Shown here in pieces: positions 1-7,979 of a DNA stretch of 64,000 nucleotides. A model generated the notes under the pieces. That model was not told the DNA's origin. It was given only the letters and a program-made list of their open reading frames with translations, and did no database searches. Source of the stretch: Aquisalimonas sp007126095 (GTDB lineage: Bacteria > Pseudomonadota > Gammaproteobacteria > Nitrococcales > Aquisalimonadaceae); contig NZ_JBLWFT010000014.1 in NCBI RefSeq assembly GCF_048323695.1, positions 16,533-80,532 of the forward strand. Direction: 5' to 3'. The position numbers and the translations under genes were made by a program. The number at the start of each line of letters is the position of its first letter. Within the stretch, counting starts at the first letter, position 1.

Positions 1-18
1 CCTTAGGAGGTGCGATCC

Positions 19-363
19 ATGAAGACCCGGAACCTGTTGCTCTGTACCGCAGCGGCGACGACCCTACTGCTGTTTCCCCTAGCCGGTGCCGCCGATGGCG
101 ACGCGCTGTTCGCCGCGCCGCTGGACACCGAGGAGATGGAATCCCACCGCGGCATGTCGAGCCAGTACCACGCCCAACTCGGTCTGCTATCGGGGCAGGC
201 GGTGCTCACCGACAACGAGATCGGCACCGCCTACACCGGCGATAACAACGTCTCCCACGGCGCTTTCAGCGACGTGCACGGCATCACATCGGTGATCCAG
301 AACAGCGGCAACCACGTGATCATCCAGGACTCCACCATCCTCAACGTCACGGTGTCACAATGA
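19..363 (+). CDS. small secreted protein with C-terminal Q/N-rich beta motif
   Basis: Protein of 114 residues. An AGGAGG ribosome site lies 8 bases before the ATG at 19, which is preferred over the in-frame GTG at 10. Residues 1-24 form a Sec signal peptide (hydrophobic run ending LAGA). The C-terminus (92-110, VIQNSGNHVIIQDSTILNV) aligns without gaps to residues 108-126 of the protein two genes downstream, with 9 of 19 identical. The spacing of Q, N, G and V resembles curlin-type strand repeats. It overlaps the C39 peptidase gene by 4 bases, so the two are probably translationally coupled. I do not recognise a named family; an exported substrate of the neighbouring peptidase, or a fibre or surface subunit, is inference. 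The operon may start upstream of the window. Confidence 0.7.
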   Translation: MKTRNLLLCTAAATTLLLFPLAGAADGDALFAAPLDTEEMESHRGMSSQYHAQLGLLSGQAVLTDNEIGTAYTGDNNVSHGAFSDVHGITSVIQNSGNHVIIQDSTILNVTVSQ

Positions 364-1040
364 AACAATGGCTGTGCCTCGCCTGCCTGCTGGTGGTTGC
401 GGCCCCGCTCAGTGCCGGCACGGTCTGGATATCCGGCGCGGCCACGACCCTGGCCGTGGACCTGGTCAACATGCGCGACGCCCGCTTCCACGGAGTGGTT
501 CGCCAGGCTTACGATTTCAGCTGTGGCGCCGCGTCCGTCGCAACGCTGCTTACCTACCATTACGACGACCCCATCGATGAGCGCACGGCGCTGGACGGCA
601 TGCTGGAGAATGCCGATGCGGAGCGCGTGCAGACCGAGGGGTTCTCGATGCTGGACATGAAGCACTTTCTCGCCGAGCGCGGCCTCAACGCCGACGGCTT
701 CCGCGCCGGGCTGGACGCGCTGGCGGGCACCGGCATCCCGGCGATCGCCCTGATCACCACCGACGGCTACCGCCACTTCGTGGTGATCCAGGGGGTGTCA
801 CCGGACGAGGTGCTGGTGGGCGACCCGGCGCTGGGGGTGCGGGTCTACAGCCGCGCCGAATTCAAGCGCATCTGGAACGGCCTGCTGTTCCTGGTGCGCG
901 ACAACGTGGAACAGGCGAGCGAGACGTTCAACCGCACCGAGCAGTGGGCGGTGCGCACGCGCATCCCCTACGGCATCGCGCTACAAAGGCCAACGGTGGA
1001 GGGGTTCACGCTCTCGCTGCCCCGCGCGGGAGACTACTGA
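360..1040 (+). CDS. C39-family cysteine peptidase, exported (FapD-like)
   Basis: Protein of 226 residues with a signal peptide (1-19), so probably periplasmic. The papain-like C39 triad is visible: Cys55 in YDFSCGAAS, His139 in GYRHFVVI and Asp155 in VGDPALG. C39 peptidases are best known for cutting after double-glycine leaders in bacteriocin exporters. Stand-alone exported forms occur in surface-fibre operons, for example FapD of the Pseudomonas functional amyloid system. It overlaps the upstream small secreted protein by 4 bases and is 1 base from the downstream one, which carries an RGG site after an acidic helix-like stretch. The family call is firm; the role in processing its neighbours is inferred. 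Confidence 0.85.
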   Translation: MKQWLCLACLLVVAAPLSAGTVWISGAATTLAVDLVNMRDARFHGVVRQAYDFSCGAASVATLLTYHYDDPIDERTALDGMLENADAERVQTEGFSMLDMKHFLAERGLNADGFRAGLDALAGTGIPAIALITTDGYRHFVVIQGVSPDEVLVGDPALGVRVYSRAEFKRIWNGLLFLVRDNVEQASETFNRTEQWAVRTRIPYGIALQRPTVEGFTLSLPRAGDY

Positions 1041-1041
1041 C

Positions 1042-1503
1042 ATGCGCGCCCTGCTCCGAACACTGACCCTGACCCTGTGCATCGCCGCCCCCCACGCGCA
1101 CGGCGCTGAGCCGTTCTTCCGGGCACTCGATCCGGTGGACGATGCCCTGCTCGCCGACATGCGTGGCGGCTTCATGCTGCCCGGCGGCGGCATGCTCACC
1201 CTGAGCATGGACAGCGGCGTGCTCATCAACGGCGACTACGCCGCCCACGTGCAGTGGGAGAACGGCCGTGTGCTGCTGAACCACACGGGCCTCGACGCCG
1301 AAGGCCTGCGGGTCGGCGCCCTGGACGCGGACGCCATGGCCGCGGGGCAGTCCATCGGCTGGGTCGTTCAGAACCAGCTCGACAACGTTCGTATCCAGAA
1401 CTACACCGAGTTCAACGTGGACCTGCAGGGCATGCGGGGTGTGACCAGCATCAGCCGCGACCGCATGCTGGAAGCCCAGGCGGTAATGCAGGTCATCCAT
1501 TAA
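1042..1503 (+). CDS. small secreted protein with RGG leader-like site and Q/N motif
   Basis: Protein of 153 residues, starting 1 base after the C39 peptidase stop. Residues 1-21 form a signal peptide. Residues 29-43 (LDPVDDALLADMRGG) resemble the acidic, hydrophobic leader ending in Gly-Gly that C39 enzymes recognise. Residues 108-126 (VVQNQLDNVRIQNYTEFNV) match the C-terminal motif of the first gene of the operon. The rest is predicted beta-rich (LTLSMDSGVLINGDYAAHV). I recognise no named family. Co-transcription and the shared motif suggest the two small proteins act together and may be matured by the peptidase. Confidence 0.7.
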   Translation: MRALLRTLTLTLCIAAPHAHGAEPFFRALDPVDDALLADMRGGFMLPGGGMLTLSMDSGVLINGDYAAHVQWENGRVLLNHTGLDAEGLRVGALDADAMAAGQSIGWVVQNQLDNVRIQNYTEFNVDLQGMRGVTSISRDRMLEAQAVMQVIH

Positions 1504-1521
1504 CTGGTGCCCGAGGCGAGG

Positions 1522-1705
1522 GCGAGCGGGGATCGAGCCTGTCGGGCTCCGGCGCTACGCCTTGATCCGTCCCTCCGGCCTGGTCGATTTACAGCACATC
1601 CCTGTGCTGTAAATCGATGGCGGCGTCCCTGCCGCCACCCTTCGGGCCGGACGGCCTGCGGACCGGGGCTTCGCGAGTCGCCCGACAGGCTCGCCCCCCA
1701 CTCGC
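1522..1705. repeat. large imperfect palindromic element with perfect central hairpin
   Basis: The outer arms 1522-1547 and 1680-1705 are inverted copies (shared core GAGCCTGTCGGGC) with about three mismatches. The centre is a perfect 15-bp hairpin, 1584-1598 and 1603-1617 (TCGATTTACAGCACA), with a TCCC loop. It lies between two converging genes, so it may act as a bidirectional terminator. There is no T-tract, and its size suggests a dispersed repeat element. Confidence 0.7.
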
Positions 1706-1739
1706 GATACCCGAATCGAGGTTCGACCTCGAAACACAA

Positions 1740-2765
1740 TCAAAACCGGATCGGAAGCCGCAGGGAGATCTGCACATCCGGCGCCGCGTCGGTGACTCCG
1801 AACCCGAAGCCGATGTTGGCGGTGGTACGGGCACTCAACCTCTGGCTGATTCCCAGGGACGCAGTACCGACCTGCACGCGGCGGAAATTCGGCTGGAGTT
1901 GGTTTGCGGGATCCTTGATGCGGGTCCGGCCTACGATGGAGTGGTCGTAGCCCAGGCTGAACGACGTCCGGTCGTTCACCGCCAGCCCCATGCCCAGACC
2001 GAAACTGATGGCATCACCCGGGTCGACCCGACCGTACTCGCCGCCCACGTCGCGCTCGATGCTCCAGAGATAACTGACGTGGCCATAGAGCACCGCCGGC
2101 TGAGTAGGGTAGACCATGCTCAGGCTCGGCTGCACGCTCCAGAACCCCGAGCCCGTGGGCTGCTCAAGGAACGCCTCGCCGATACTGTCACCCTCGTCGG
2201 TCAGGAGCTCCTGCGTGTCCACATCGAACGGTCCCCGCCCGGTGTCGGACTTGATCCGCACTCCGCCCACGAACAAGGGCCCTTCAGCGCCGGTGTTGAT
2301 CTGGTAGCGGATCCCCGCTTCGATGTCGCCGAGGCCATGACCCGTGGAGCGCTCCACGCCGGGATAACTGGTATCCGCCAGAATCTCCCGCTCCCGGATC
2401 GTCTCCTCCCGGTAGAGGTACGGGACGCGCGCCTCCACCTCCAGCCGCTGAGTGAGCCCGTAGCGCAGGGTCAGGGCGGAGGTGAGCGTGTCCCGCTGCA
2501 CCTGGCTGACGTTGATGAGGCCGATAGCGATGGCGGGGATGACGGTAAACCCCTGGATGTCCACCTGCGTGGACCCCGCGTGGGTGTATTGCAGGGAAGG
2601 CTCCACCACCAGCGATCCGCGGGAACTCAGCACCGACCGCTCGCCGGTGACCACGCCCACGTCGCGGGCCCTGCTGCCACCATCCTCGCTCTGAGCCTGG
2701 GCCTGAGCATGACTGAGGGAAAGAACCACCGCCGCACCAACCAACGACCAACGCACCATTCCCAT
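1740..2765 (-). CDS. outer-membrane beta-barrel protein (transporter-like)
   Basis: Protein of 341 residues with a signal peptide (1-25, ending AQAQAQ). Many alternating polar/hydrophobic strands follow (for example LTSALTLRYGLTQRLEVEARVPYLY), ending in a C-terminal aromatic residue (LPIRF) as expected for BAM-assembled barrels. It resembles the phenol-degradation MetA-like barrels that are often simply named transporter. It lies 91 bases downstream of the sigma-54 activator on the same strand and faces the C39 operon. If that operon is a secretion or fibre system, this barrel is the obvious export-pore candidate. That is inference, and direct homology to FapF is not evident. Confidence 0.7.
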   Translation of the reverse strand: MGMVRWSLVGAAVVLSLSHAQAQAQSEDGGSRARDVGVVTGERSVLSSRGSLVVEPSLQYTHAGSTQVDIQGFTVIPAIAIGLINVSQVQRDTLTSALTLRYGLTQRLEVEARVPYLYREETIREREILADTSYPGVERSTGHGLGDIEAGIRYQINTGAEGPLFVGGVRIKSDTGRGPFDVDTQELLTDEGDSIGEAFLEQPTGSGFWSVQPSLSMVYPTQPAVLYGHVSYLWSIERDVGGEYGRVDPGDAISFGLGMGLAVNDRTSFSLGYDHSIVGRTRIKDPANQLQPNFRRVQVGTASLGISQRLSARTTANIGFGFGVTDAAPDVQISLRLPIRF

Positions 2766-2856
2766 CGCCGGACCCCTGTGTTCTGAGCCCGTCAGGCGGG
2801 CATTGTGTTTCTTCCGGGCACCGCCGATCAGTCCGTTGTCGCGCTCCGCTGTTCGG

Positions 2857-4182
2857 TTAGCGCACCTCCAGTCCGTGACGTCTGATCATGCGGTACAGAG
2901 TGGCGCGCGATACCCCCAGGGCCTGCGCCGCCAGGGAGTAGTTATGCGTGTACCGTGCCAACGCGTTGCGGATCGCCACCCGCTCCGCTTCCTGCCGCAC
3001 CACTGCCAGGGAATCCACCGTCCGGTGCACCTGCCGGCGGCGCTCCAGCCCCAGATCCCGCGGCGTGATCAGGGCGTGATCGCTCAGCACCGCGGCGCGG
3101 CGAACCCGGTTCATGAGCTCGCGCACGTTACCTGGCCAGTTATGGGCCTGCATGGCCTCCATGGCATGGCGGCTGAAGCCCTTGGCGCGCCCACGCCCTT
3201 CCCCGGAGTACTCCTGCAGGAAATGCTGGGCGAGCGTGATCACGTCGTCGGCGCGATCGCGCAACGGCGGGAGTTCCAGGCGCAGGACGTTGAGGCGATA
3301 GTAGAGATCCTCACGGAAGAGGTTACGGGTAATGGACTCTTCCAGGTCCACATATGTTGCAGCGATGACACGCACCCGTGGATGGACCTGGCGGGAGGCG
3401 CCGAGCCGCTCGAACGTCCCCTCCTGGAGGAAACGCAGCAGGTTGACCTGGAGATCCATGGGCAGGTCGCCGATTTCGTCCAGGAACAGCGTGCCCCCAT
3501 CGGCCGCCTCCAGCCGCCCGATACGCCGGCTCGAAGCGCCGGTGAAGGCACCGCGCTCGTGGCCGAACAGTTCGGAGTGGATCAGCGACGCCGGCAGCGC
3601 GCCGCAGTTCACCGCTACGAACGGGCCGTCCGCCTGGGCGGACGCGTCGTGGATCGCCTGGGCGGCCAGCTCCTTGCCCGTGCCGCTTTCACCCTGAATC
3701 AACACTGGTGCCCGGGAGCGGGCGTAGCGCGGGATCAGTCGGAACAGCCGCTGCATGGCCAGGCCATTGCCGACCATCGACCCGGAGCGACCCTCGCAGG
3801 GCGGCTCGGCACCGAGACCGGCAACCCCCCAGGCGTGGCCAAGACAGTAGGCCAGGCGGCGCTCGTCGAGCGGAAGCACGTGGTAGTCGTAGCAGTGATC
3901 GCAGATCGCATCCACGACCGCGCCAATGGCGAGACACTCCCGGGGCAGCGAAGCGACCCAGCGGATGTGGCGCATGGACAGCAGCAGATCATGCCAGTCC
4001 CGGGTCAGTCCGCTGGGGCCAAGACTGATGACCCCGACCCGGAACCGCTCCCGCTGGTGCAGAGCCTCTGCCTCTTCAGGCGTCTCCGCCGGGAATGACG
4101 TCCATCCGCAGGCCCCTAATGCCTCCGGCAGCGGTGCCGCTTCCCCCGATGGACTGATGTGAAGCAGACTGCGTGCCAGCAC
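2857..4182 (-). CDS. sigma-54-dependent Fis-type transcriptional activator
   Basis: Protein of 441 residues from a GTG start. The N-terminal 135 residues form a receiver-like or VpsR-like domain without a clear phosphoacceptor signature. The AAA+ core carries Walker A GESGTGKE (164-171), the sigma-54 contact loop GAFTGA (211-216) and Walker B TLFLDEIGDL (231-240). The last 40 residues form a Fis-type helix-turn-helix (AAQALGVSRATLYRMIRRHG). The GAFTGA loop shows it should activate sigma-54 promoters by ATP hydrolysis. The adjacent barrel gene and facing C39 operon are the natural targets, but I found no convincing -24/-12 site in the 91-base gap before the barrel gene. Confidence 0.88.
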   Translation of the reverse strand: MLARSLLHISPSGEAAPLPEALGACGWTSFPAETPEEAEALHQRERFRVGVISLGPSGLTRDWHDLLLSMRHIRWVASLPRECLAIGAVVDAICDHCYDYHVLPLDERRLAYCLGHAWGVAGLGAEPPCEGRSGSMVGNGLAMQRLFRLIPRYARSRAPVLIQGESGTGKELAAQAIHDASAQADGPFVAVNCGALPASLIHSELFGHERGAFTGASSRRIGRLEAADGGTLFLDEIGDLPMDLQVNLLRFLQEGTFERLGASRQVHPRVRVIAATYVDLEESITRNLFREDLYYRLNVLRLELPPLRDRADDVITLAQHFLQEYSGEGRGRAKGFSRHAMEAMQAHNWPGNVRELMNRVRRAAVLSDHALITPRDLGLERRRQVHRTVDSLAVVRQEAERVAIRNALARYTHNYSLAAQALGVSRATLYRMIRRHGLEVR

Positions 4183-4285
4183 GCCCGATGCCCCCGTGCG
4201 TTGTGGACCAGCCTAAACGCTTGGTAGAGTTATTTCGCATCGGAAGTATAGTCACGTGCGACGACTTTGCCATGGCCGCGACGCC

Positions 4286-5002
4286 TCAGGCGGACACGCC
4301 CAGATACCTGCCCAGCACCTCGTCGTCGGTCATGGCCGCCTTGTCATCCGTCTCGTAGACGATCTGCCCTTCGGCCATGAAGTAGGCCCGGTCCGCAGCC
4401 AGGGCGGCCGCCTTGACGTTCTGCTCGATCAGCAGCACGGCAACACCCTCACGGCTCAGATCCCGGAGCCCATTGGAGACCGTCTCCACCACGGACGGGG
4501 CCAGCCCCTCGGTGGGCTCGTCGAGGATCAGACATCCGGGATTGGTTACCAGCGCCCGGCCGATGGCGAGCATGGAGCGTTCGCCGCCGGAGATCTGGTT
4601 GCCGTAAGACCGGCGCCGCTGCGCCAGCGAAGGGAACATGTCGTAGACGGCCTGCAGGGTCCATCGGTCACCGGTCGGCCCCGGGCGACTGTTCAGCGTC
4701 AGGTGCTCCTCGACCGTCAGCGACGGAAACAGCCGCCGGCCCTGAGGCACGTAACCGACGCCGTGGCGCGCGATGCGGTGCGGAGCCCAGCCGGTTACGT
4801 CGGTGCCGAAAATGCTGATCCGGCCCTCCACCTGCGGTGGATTGAGGCCGACAAGCGCCCTTGCCAGCGTGGTCTTGCCCACGCCGTTGCGCCCCATGAT
4901 GGCGACGCATTCCCTGCCCACCCCCAGATTCAGGCCCTGCAGCGCATGGCTGAGTCCGTAGTGGGCGTTCAGTTCGGTCACGGAAATCATTGATTCAGCC
5001 AT
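4286..5002 (-). CDS. LivF-type ABC transporter ATPase
   Basis: Protein of 238 residues starting at the ATG for MAESMISV, overlapping the preceding ATPase gene by 8 bases. It has Walker A GRNGVGKTT, signature SGGERSMLAIGRAL, and Walker B LILDEPTEGLAPSVV; the last phrase is typical of the LivF branch of branched-chain amino-acid importers. It acts at the inner-membrane face, powering uptake with its LivG-type partner. As the last gene of the operon that begins with the UPF0261 gene, its substrate need not be an amino acid. Confidence 0.9.
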   Translation of the reverse strand: MAESMISVTELNAHYGLSHALQGLNLGVGRECVAIMGRNGVGKTTLARALVGLNPPQVEGRISIFGTDVTGWAPHRIARHGVGYVPQGRRLFPSLTVEEHLTLNSRPGPTGDRWTLQAVYDMFPSLAQRRRSYGNQISGGERSMLAIGRALVTNPGCLILDEPTEGLAPSVVETVSNGLRDLSREGVAVLLIEQNVKAAALAADRAYFMAEGQIVYETDDKAAMTDDEVLGRYLGVSA

Positions 5003-5738
5003 GGGCGCGCCCCAGATAGATATCCCGCACGCCTTCGTTGGCGGCGATTTCATCCGGTGTGCCCTCGACAAAGACCTCCCCCTGATGCAGGACGGAGATG
5101 CGGTCACTCAGGGCAAGCACCATATCCATGTCGTGCTCGATCATCAGCAGGGTCACCTCCCGGGGCAGATCACGCAGCATCCCGGTGAGCACCTGGCGCT
5201 CGGAACGCGACAACCCCGCAGCAGGTTCATCCAGCAGCAGGAGCCGCGGCTCCCGTGCCAGCACCATGGCCAGTTCCAGCTGGCGCAGAGTGCCGTGAGA
5301 GAGGTTGGCCACCAGATCGTCCAGCAGGGGCGTCAGGCCGAGGCGATCGGCCGTGGCCAGCAGGGCATCATCAAGGCCATCATCCCAGGGCCGCCACAGC
5401 GACGGGATCCGGCCATCGCCCCGTGCCAGCGCCAGGTTCTGGCGCACGGTCACGGTGGGCACCAGCGTGGACACCTGATACGTCCGCCCAAGCCCCTTCA
5501 GGGTGCGCTGAATCACCGAGTCCCGGGTGATCCGCTCACCGAAGAAATGGATGTCCCCCTGGTCCGGTTTCAGCTCTCCGGCAATCATGTTGAACAGCGT
5601 GGTCTTGCCCGCGCCGTTGACGCCGATCAGGCCGTGGCGGGCACCCGCCGCCACGGAGAGGTGGACGTCGCTGGCCACCACCAGCGAACCGAACGACTTG
5701 GCAATGCCAGCGACGCCCAGTGCCTGCTCCGTACTCAT
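4995..5738 (-). CDS. LivG-type ABC transporter ATPase
   Basis: Protein of 247 residues. It has Walker A GVNGAGKTT near residue 39 and Walker B LLLLDEPAAGLSRSE. The signature reads LSHGTLRQLEL, with the usual second Gly replaced by His-Gly, a common LivG variant. The LivG subfamily insert is present (GLGRTYQVSTLVPTVTVRQN). It pairs with the overlapping downstream LivF-type ATPase and the two permeases upstream. It sits 21 bases after the binding-protein gene, within one operon. Confidence 0.9.
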   Translation of the reverse strand: MSTEQALGVAGIAKSFGSLVVASDVHLSVAAGARHGLIGVNGAGKTTLFNMIAGELKPDQGDIHFFGERITRDSVIQRTLKGLGRTYQVSTLVPTVTVRQNLALARGDGRIPSLWRPWDDGLDDALLATADRLGLTPLLDDLVANLSHGTLRQLELAMVLAREPRLLLLDEPAAGLSRSERQVLTGMLRDLPREVTLLMIEHDMDMVLALSDRISVLHQGEVFVEGTPDEIAANEGVRDIYLGRAHG

Positions 5739-5759
5739 GCAATCGCTCCTGCGCTGCGG

Positions 5760-7010
5760 TTACTGCTGATAGAAGTCGTCACTGCAGTCGGACGGCGGGA
5801 AGTCACGGCTGTACGGCTCGGACGCCATGTATTCTTCCGCGTCGTAGGGGCCGAACTGACTCACTTCCTCGTACGTCTTGATCGGGACGTTCTTGAGACG
5901 ACCGTCCACTTCCTTGACCTCGTTGATGTAGATGTTCTGCACCGGGTTGCCGTACTCGTCCAGGTGGAACGGGCCACGCGGGGCATCCTCCATCTCCGTG
6001 TCACGCAGGGCGGAGATGATGGCGTCACGGTCCAGACTGCCGGACTCGTCAACGGCACCCACCGCCATCTTCAGCGCCACGTAGCCATGCTCGGCCGGCG
6101 CCAGCGGCATGGTGTCCTCGCCGTGCATCTCCCAGAAGGCATCGCGGAAGGCGATGAAGTTGTCGGTTTCCAGCCCTTCCGCGTACTGCAGGGCCGAGAC
6201 ACCGCCCTTGGCGGCCTCACCCATTTCCGGCAGGTCACCCACGGCGTAGAAGTTGGAGCCACCGAGCAGCGGCATCCGCTCGTGCATGCCGAAGTCGCGG
6301 TACTGCTCGAAGAAGGCCAGGCCGTCACTGCCGGCGCCGTTGTAGAGCACCGCATCGCCCTGGGGCAGCGTGGCGAGGATGGAGCTGTAGTCCGCCGTAT
6401 CCGTGGGGTGCCAGATCCGCTCCACCGAGTTGCCGCCGGCCGCACAGAACCCGCGCATGAACCCACCGAGCTGGTCGTAGGGGAAGGCGTAGTCCTGGCC
6501 GACCATGACGATGTCCTCGTGCCCCAGCTCCTCGGCGACATATTCGCCAAAGGCGAACATCGGCTGTGCACCGGTCCAGCCCGCGCGCACCACGTTCTCC
6601 ACGCGATCCCGCATGGTGATGTCCTCGGGGGCCGAGTAGGAGATGACGGTCGGCACGCCCGAGCCGCTGGCCCACTCCAGGCCGGCCAGGCCGGTGCCGC
6701 CGAGCACCGGGCCCACCACGATGTCCACGTCGTCACGGGAATCCATGGCGCGCAGCTGATCCACGGTCACCTCGGCGTCGCCCTGGGAGTCGTAGAACTC
6801 CACTTCCAGGTTGTAGCCGGCTACCTCGTCACCAAGCTCTTCGATGGCCAGCTCCACGCCCATGCGCTGCTGCTCACCGAAGAACGAGAACACACCGCTG
6901 GTGGGGCCGATCACGCCGACACGCAGCGTGTCATCGGCCTGGGCGTTGACGGTGGCGGCAACGGCCAGGGCCGAAGCGCTGCCGATTGCAATGGTCTTGA
7001 GTGTCTTCAT
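5760..7010 (-). CDS. periplasmic amino-acid/amide-type ABC substrate-binding protein
   Basis: Protein of 416 residues beginning MKTLKTIAIGSASALAVAAT. It has its own ribosome site, GGAGGAGG, 6 to 7 bases before the ATG, and a signal peptide ending in VNAQA. The mature part opens with DTLRVGVIGPTSGVFSFFGEQQ, the Leu/Ile/Val-binding (Peripla_BP_6) fold. It collects the ligand for the LivHMGF-type complex encoded around it. Oddly, no stop codon separates it from the upstream permease: the permease frame runs straight into this start. The strong internal ribosome site and signal peptide argue that it is still made as a separate protein. Confidence 0.88.
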   Translation of the reverse strand: MKTLKTIAIGSASALAVAATVNAQADDTLRVGVIGPTSGVFSFFGEQQRMGVELAIEELGDEVAGYNLEVEFYDSQGDAEVTVDQLRAMDSRDDVDIVVGPVLGGTGLAGLEWASGSGVPTVISYSAPEDITMRDRVENVVRAGWTGAQPMFAFGEYVAEELGHEDIVMVGQDYAFPYDQLGGFMRGFCAAGGNSVERIWHPTDTADYSSILATLPQGDAVLYNGAGSDGLAFFEQYRDFGMHERMPLLGGSNFYAVGDLPEMGEAAKGGVSALQYAEGLETDNFIAFRDAFWEMHGEDTMPLAPAEHGYVALKMAVGAVDESGSLDRDAIISALRDTEMEDAPRGPFHLDEYGNPVQNIYINEVKEVDGRLKNVPIKTYEEVSQFGPYDAEEYMASEPYSRDFPPSDCSDDFYQQ

Positions 7011-7979
7011 GGGACGTCCTCCTCCGGAACGGATTGTCGTTATGTGGACGATGTCGTGGCCCTGCGGCCGCGAACCAGGGATTTCCACGAGAACTCGGAG
7101 AGCCCGCAGGATGCACAGCGCCAGCACCGCCCCCACCACCATCATGTGGCGATCGGTGTACTGGGCAACGCCCGTCTGCAGGGTAATCAGGATGCCGGCC
7201 CCAAGGGCAGGGCCCCAGACCGTCCGGTACCCGCCCAGCACGGCGGCCGTGAGCACCAGCACCGCCTGGTTCAGAGACAGGGGCGACGGCGACATGATGC
7301 CCATGTCGTAGACCAGGAAGACCCCGGCCACGCCCGCAATGGCGCCGGCCAGCACGAACGCGGCGAAACGGGCCAGATAGACCGGGTGCCCCAGAGCGCG
7401 CATGCGCTGCTCGTTCTCCTGGATGCCAAGCAACAGCAGGCCGAAGCGGGAGTTGTAGAAGCGGTGCACGGCCAGGAAGATCAGCACCGTGCAGGTGGCC
7501 AGCAGCACGTAGAACACGCGCGGGTCATTGAGATTGAAACCCAGCACCATGGGCAGACGCACGCCGGAGATCCCGTTATAGCCGCCGGTCAGTCCCACCC
7601 ACTGGAACGAGAGCGCCCAGACCATCTGGCCCAGTGCCAGGGTCAGCATGAGAAAGCTCACGGCTCTGGCCCGCACGGTCAGCACGCCGAAGACCACCGC
7701 GAACAGCACCGATGTGAGAATCGCCGCGGGAATGACCACCGCATAGGGCAGCCCGTGCTGGGCACCGAGGATGGCCACCACGTAGCCACTCACGCCCGCA
7801 AGGGTCGTCTGGCACAGGGAGAACCAGCCCAGCCGACCGGCCAGAACCGAGAAGCTCAGGGCCATGAGGGCATAAATCATGGCGCGGTTGGTGCGGGAGA
7901 CAGCGTAATCACCCGCGATCAACAGCCACACCAGCAGCCCGGCGACCACACCCAGAATCACTAGCGTTTCGCGTTTCAT
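7011..7979 (-). CDS. LivM-type ABC permease, reading in frame into the binding protein
   Basis: About 323 residues of permease before the binding-protein start. It is multi-spanning, with the family stretch ALMALSFSVLAGRLGWFSLCQ, the cytoplasmic loop GLLLLGIQENEQRMRALGHPVYLARF and a final segment after QYTDRHMMVVGAVLALCIL. Its ATG overlaps the end of the LivH-type gene by 4 bases. No stop occurs in this frame before the next gene, and the tail after residue 290 (RALRVLVEIPGSRPQG) is unlike usual LivM ends. One frame over, the tail would run to a TAA at 7040-7042. A single-base indel around 7080-7110, natural or from sequencing, would therefore explain the fusion. Confidence 0.8.

Noticed and set aside
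19..1503. Naming the three genes as fapA-F members
   Set aside because: Only the C39 peptidase resembles a Fap protein. The small proteins lack recognisable FapB/FapC repeats, so the link stays a hypothesis.
5001..7964. Long open frame on the plus strand opposite the ABC genes
   Set aside because: It is antisense to well-recognised transporter genes, is His/Gln/Arg-rich without any family pattern, and reflects the high GC third-position bias.
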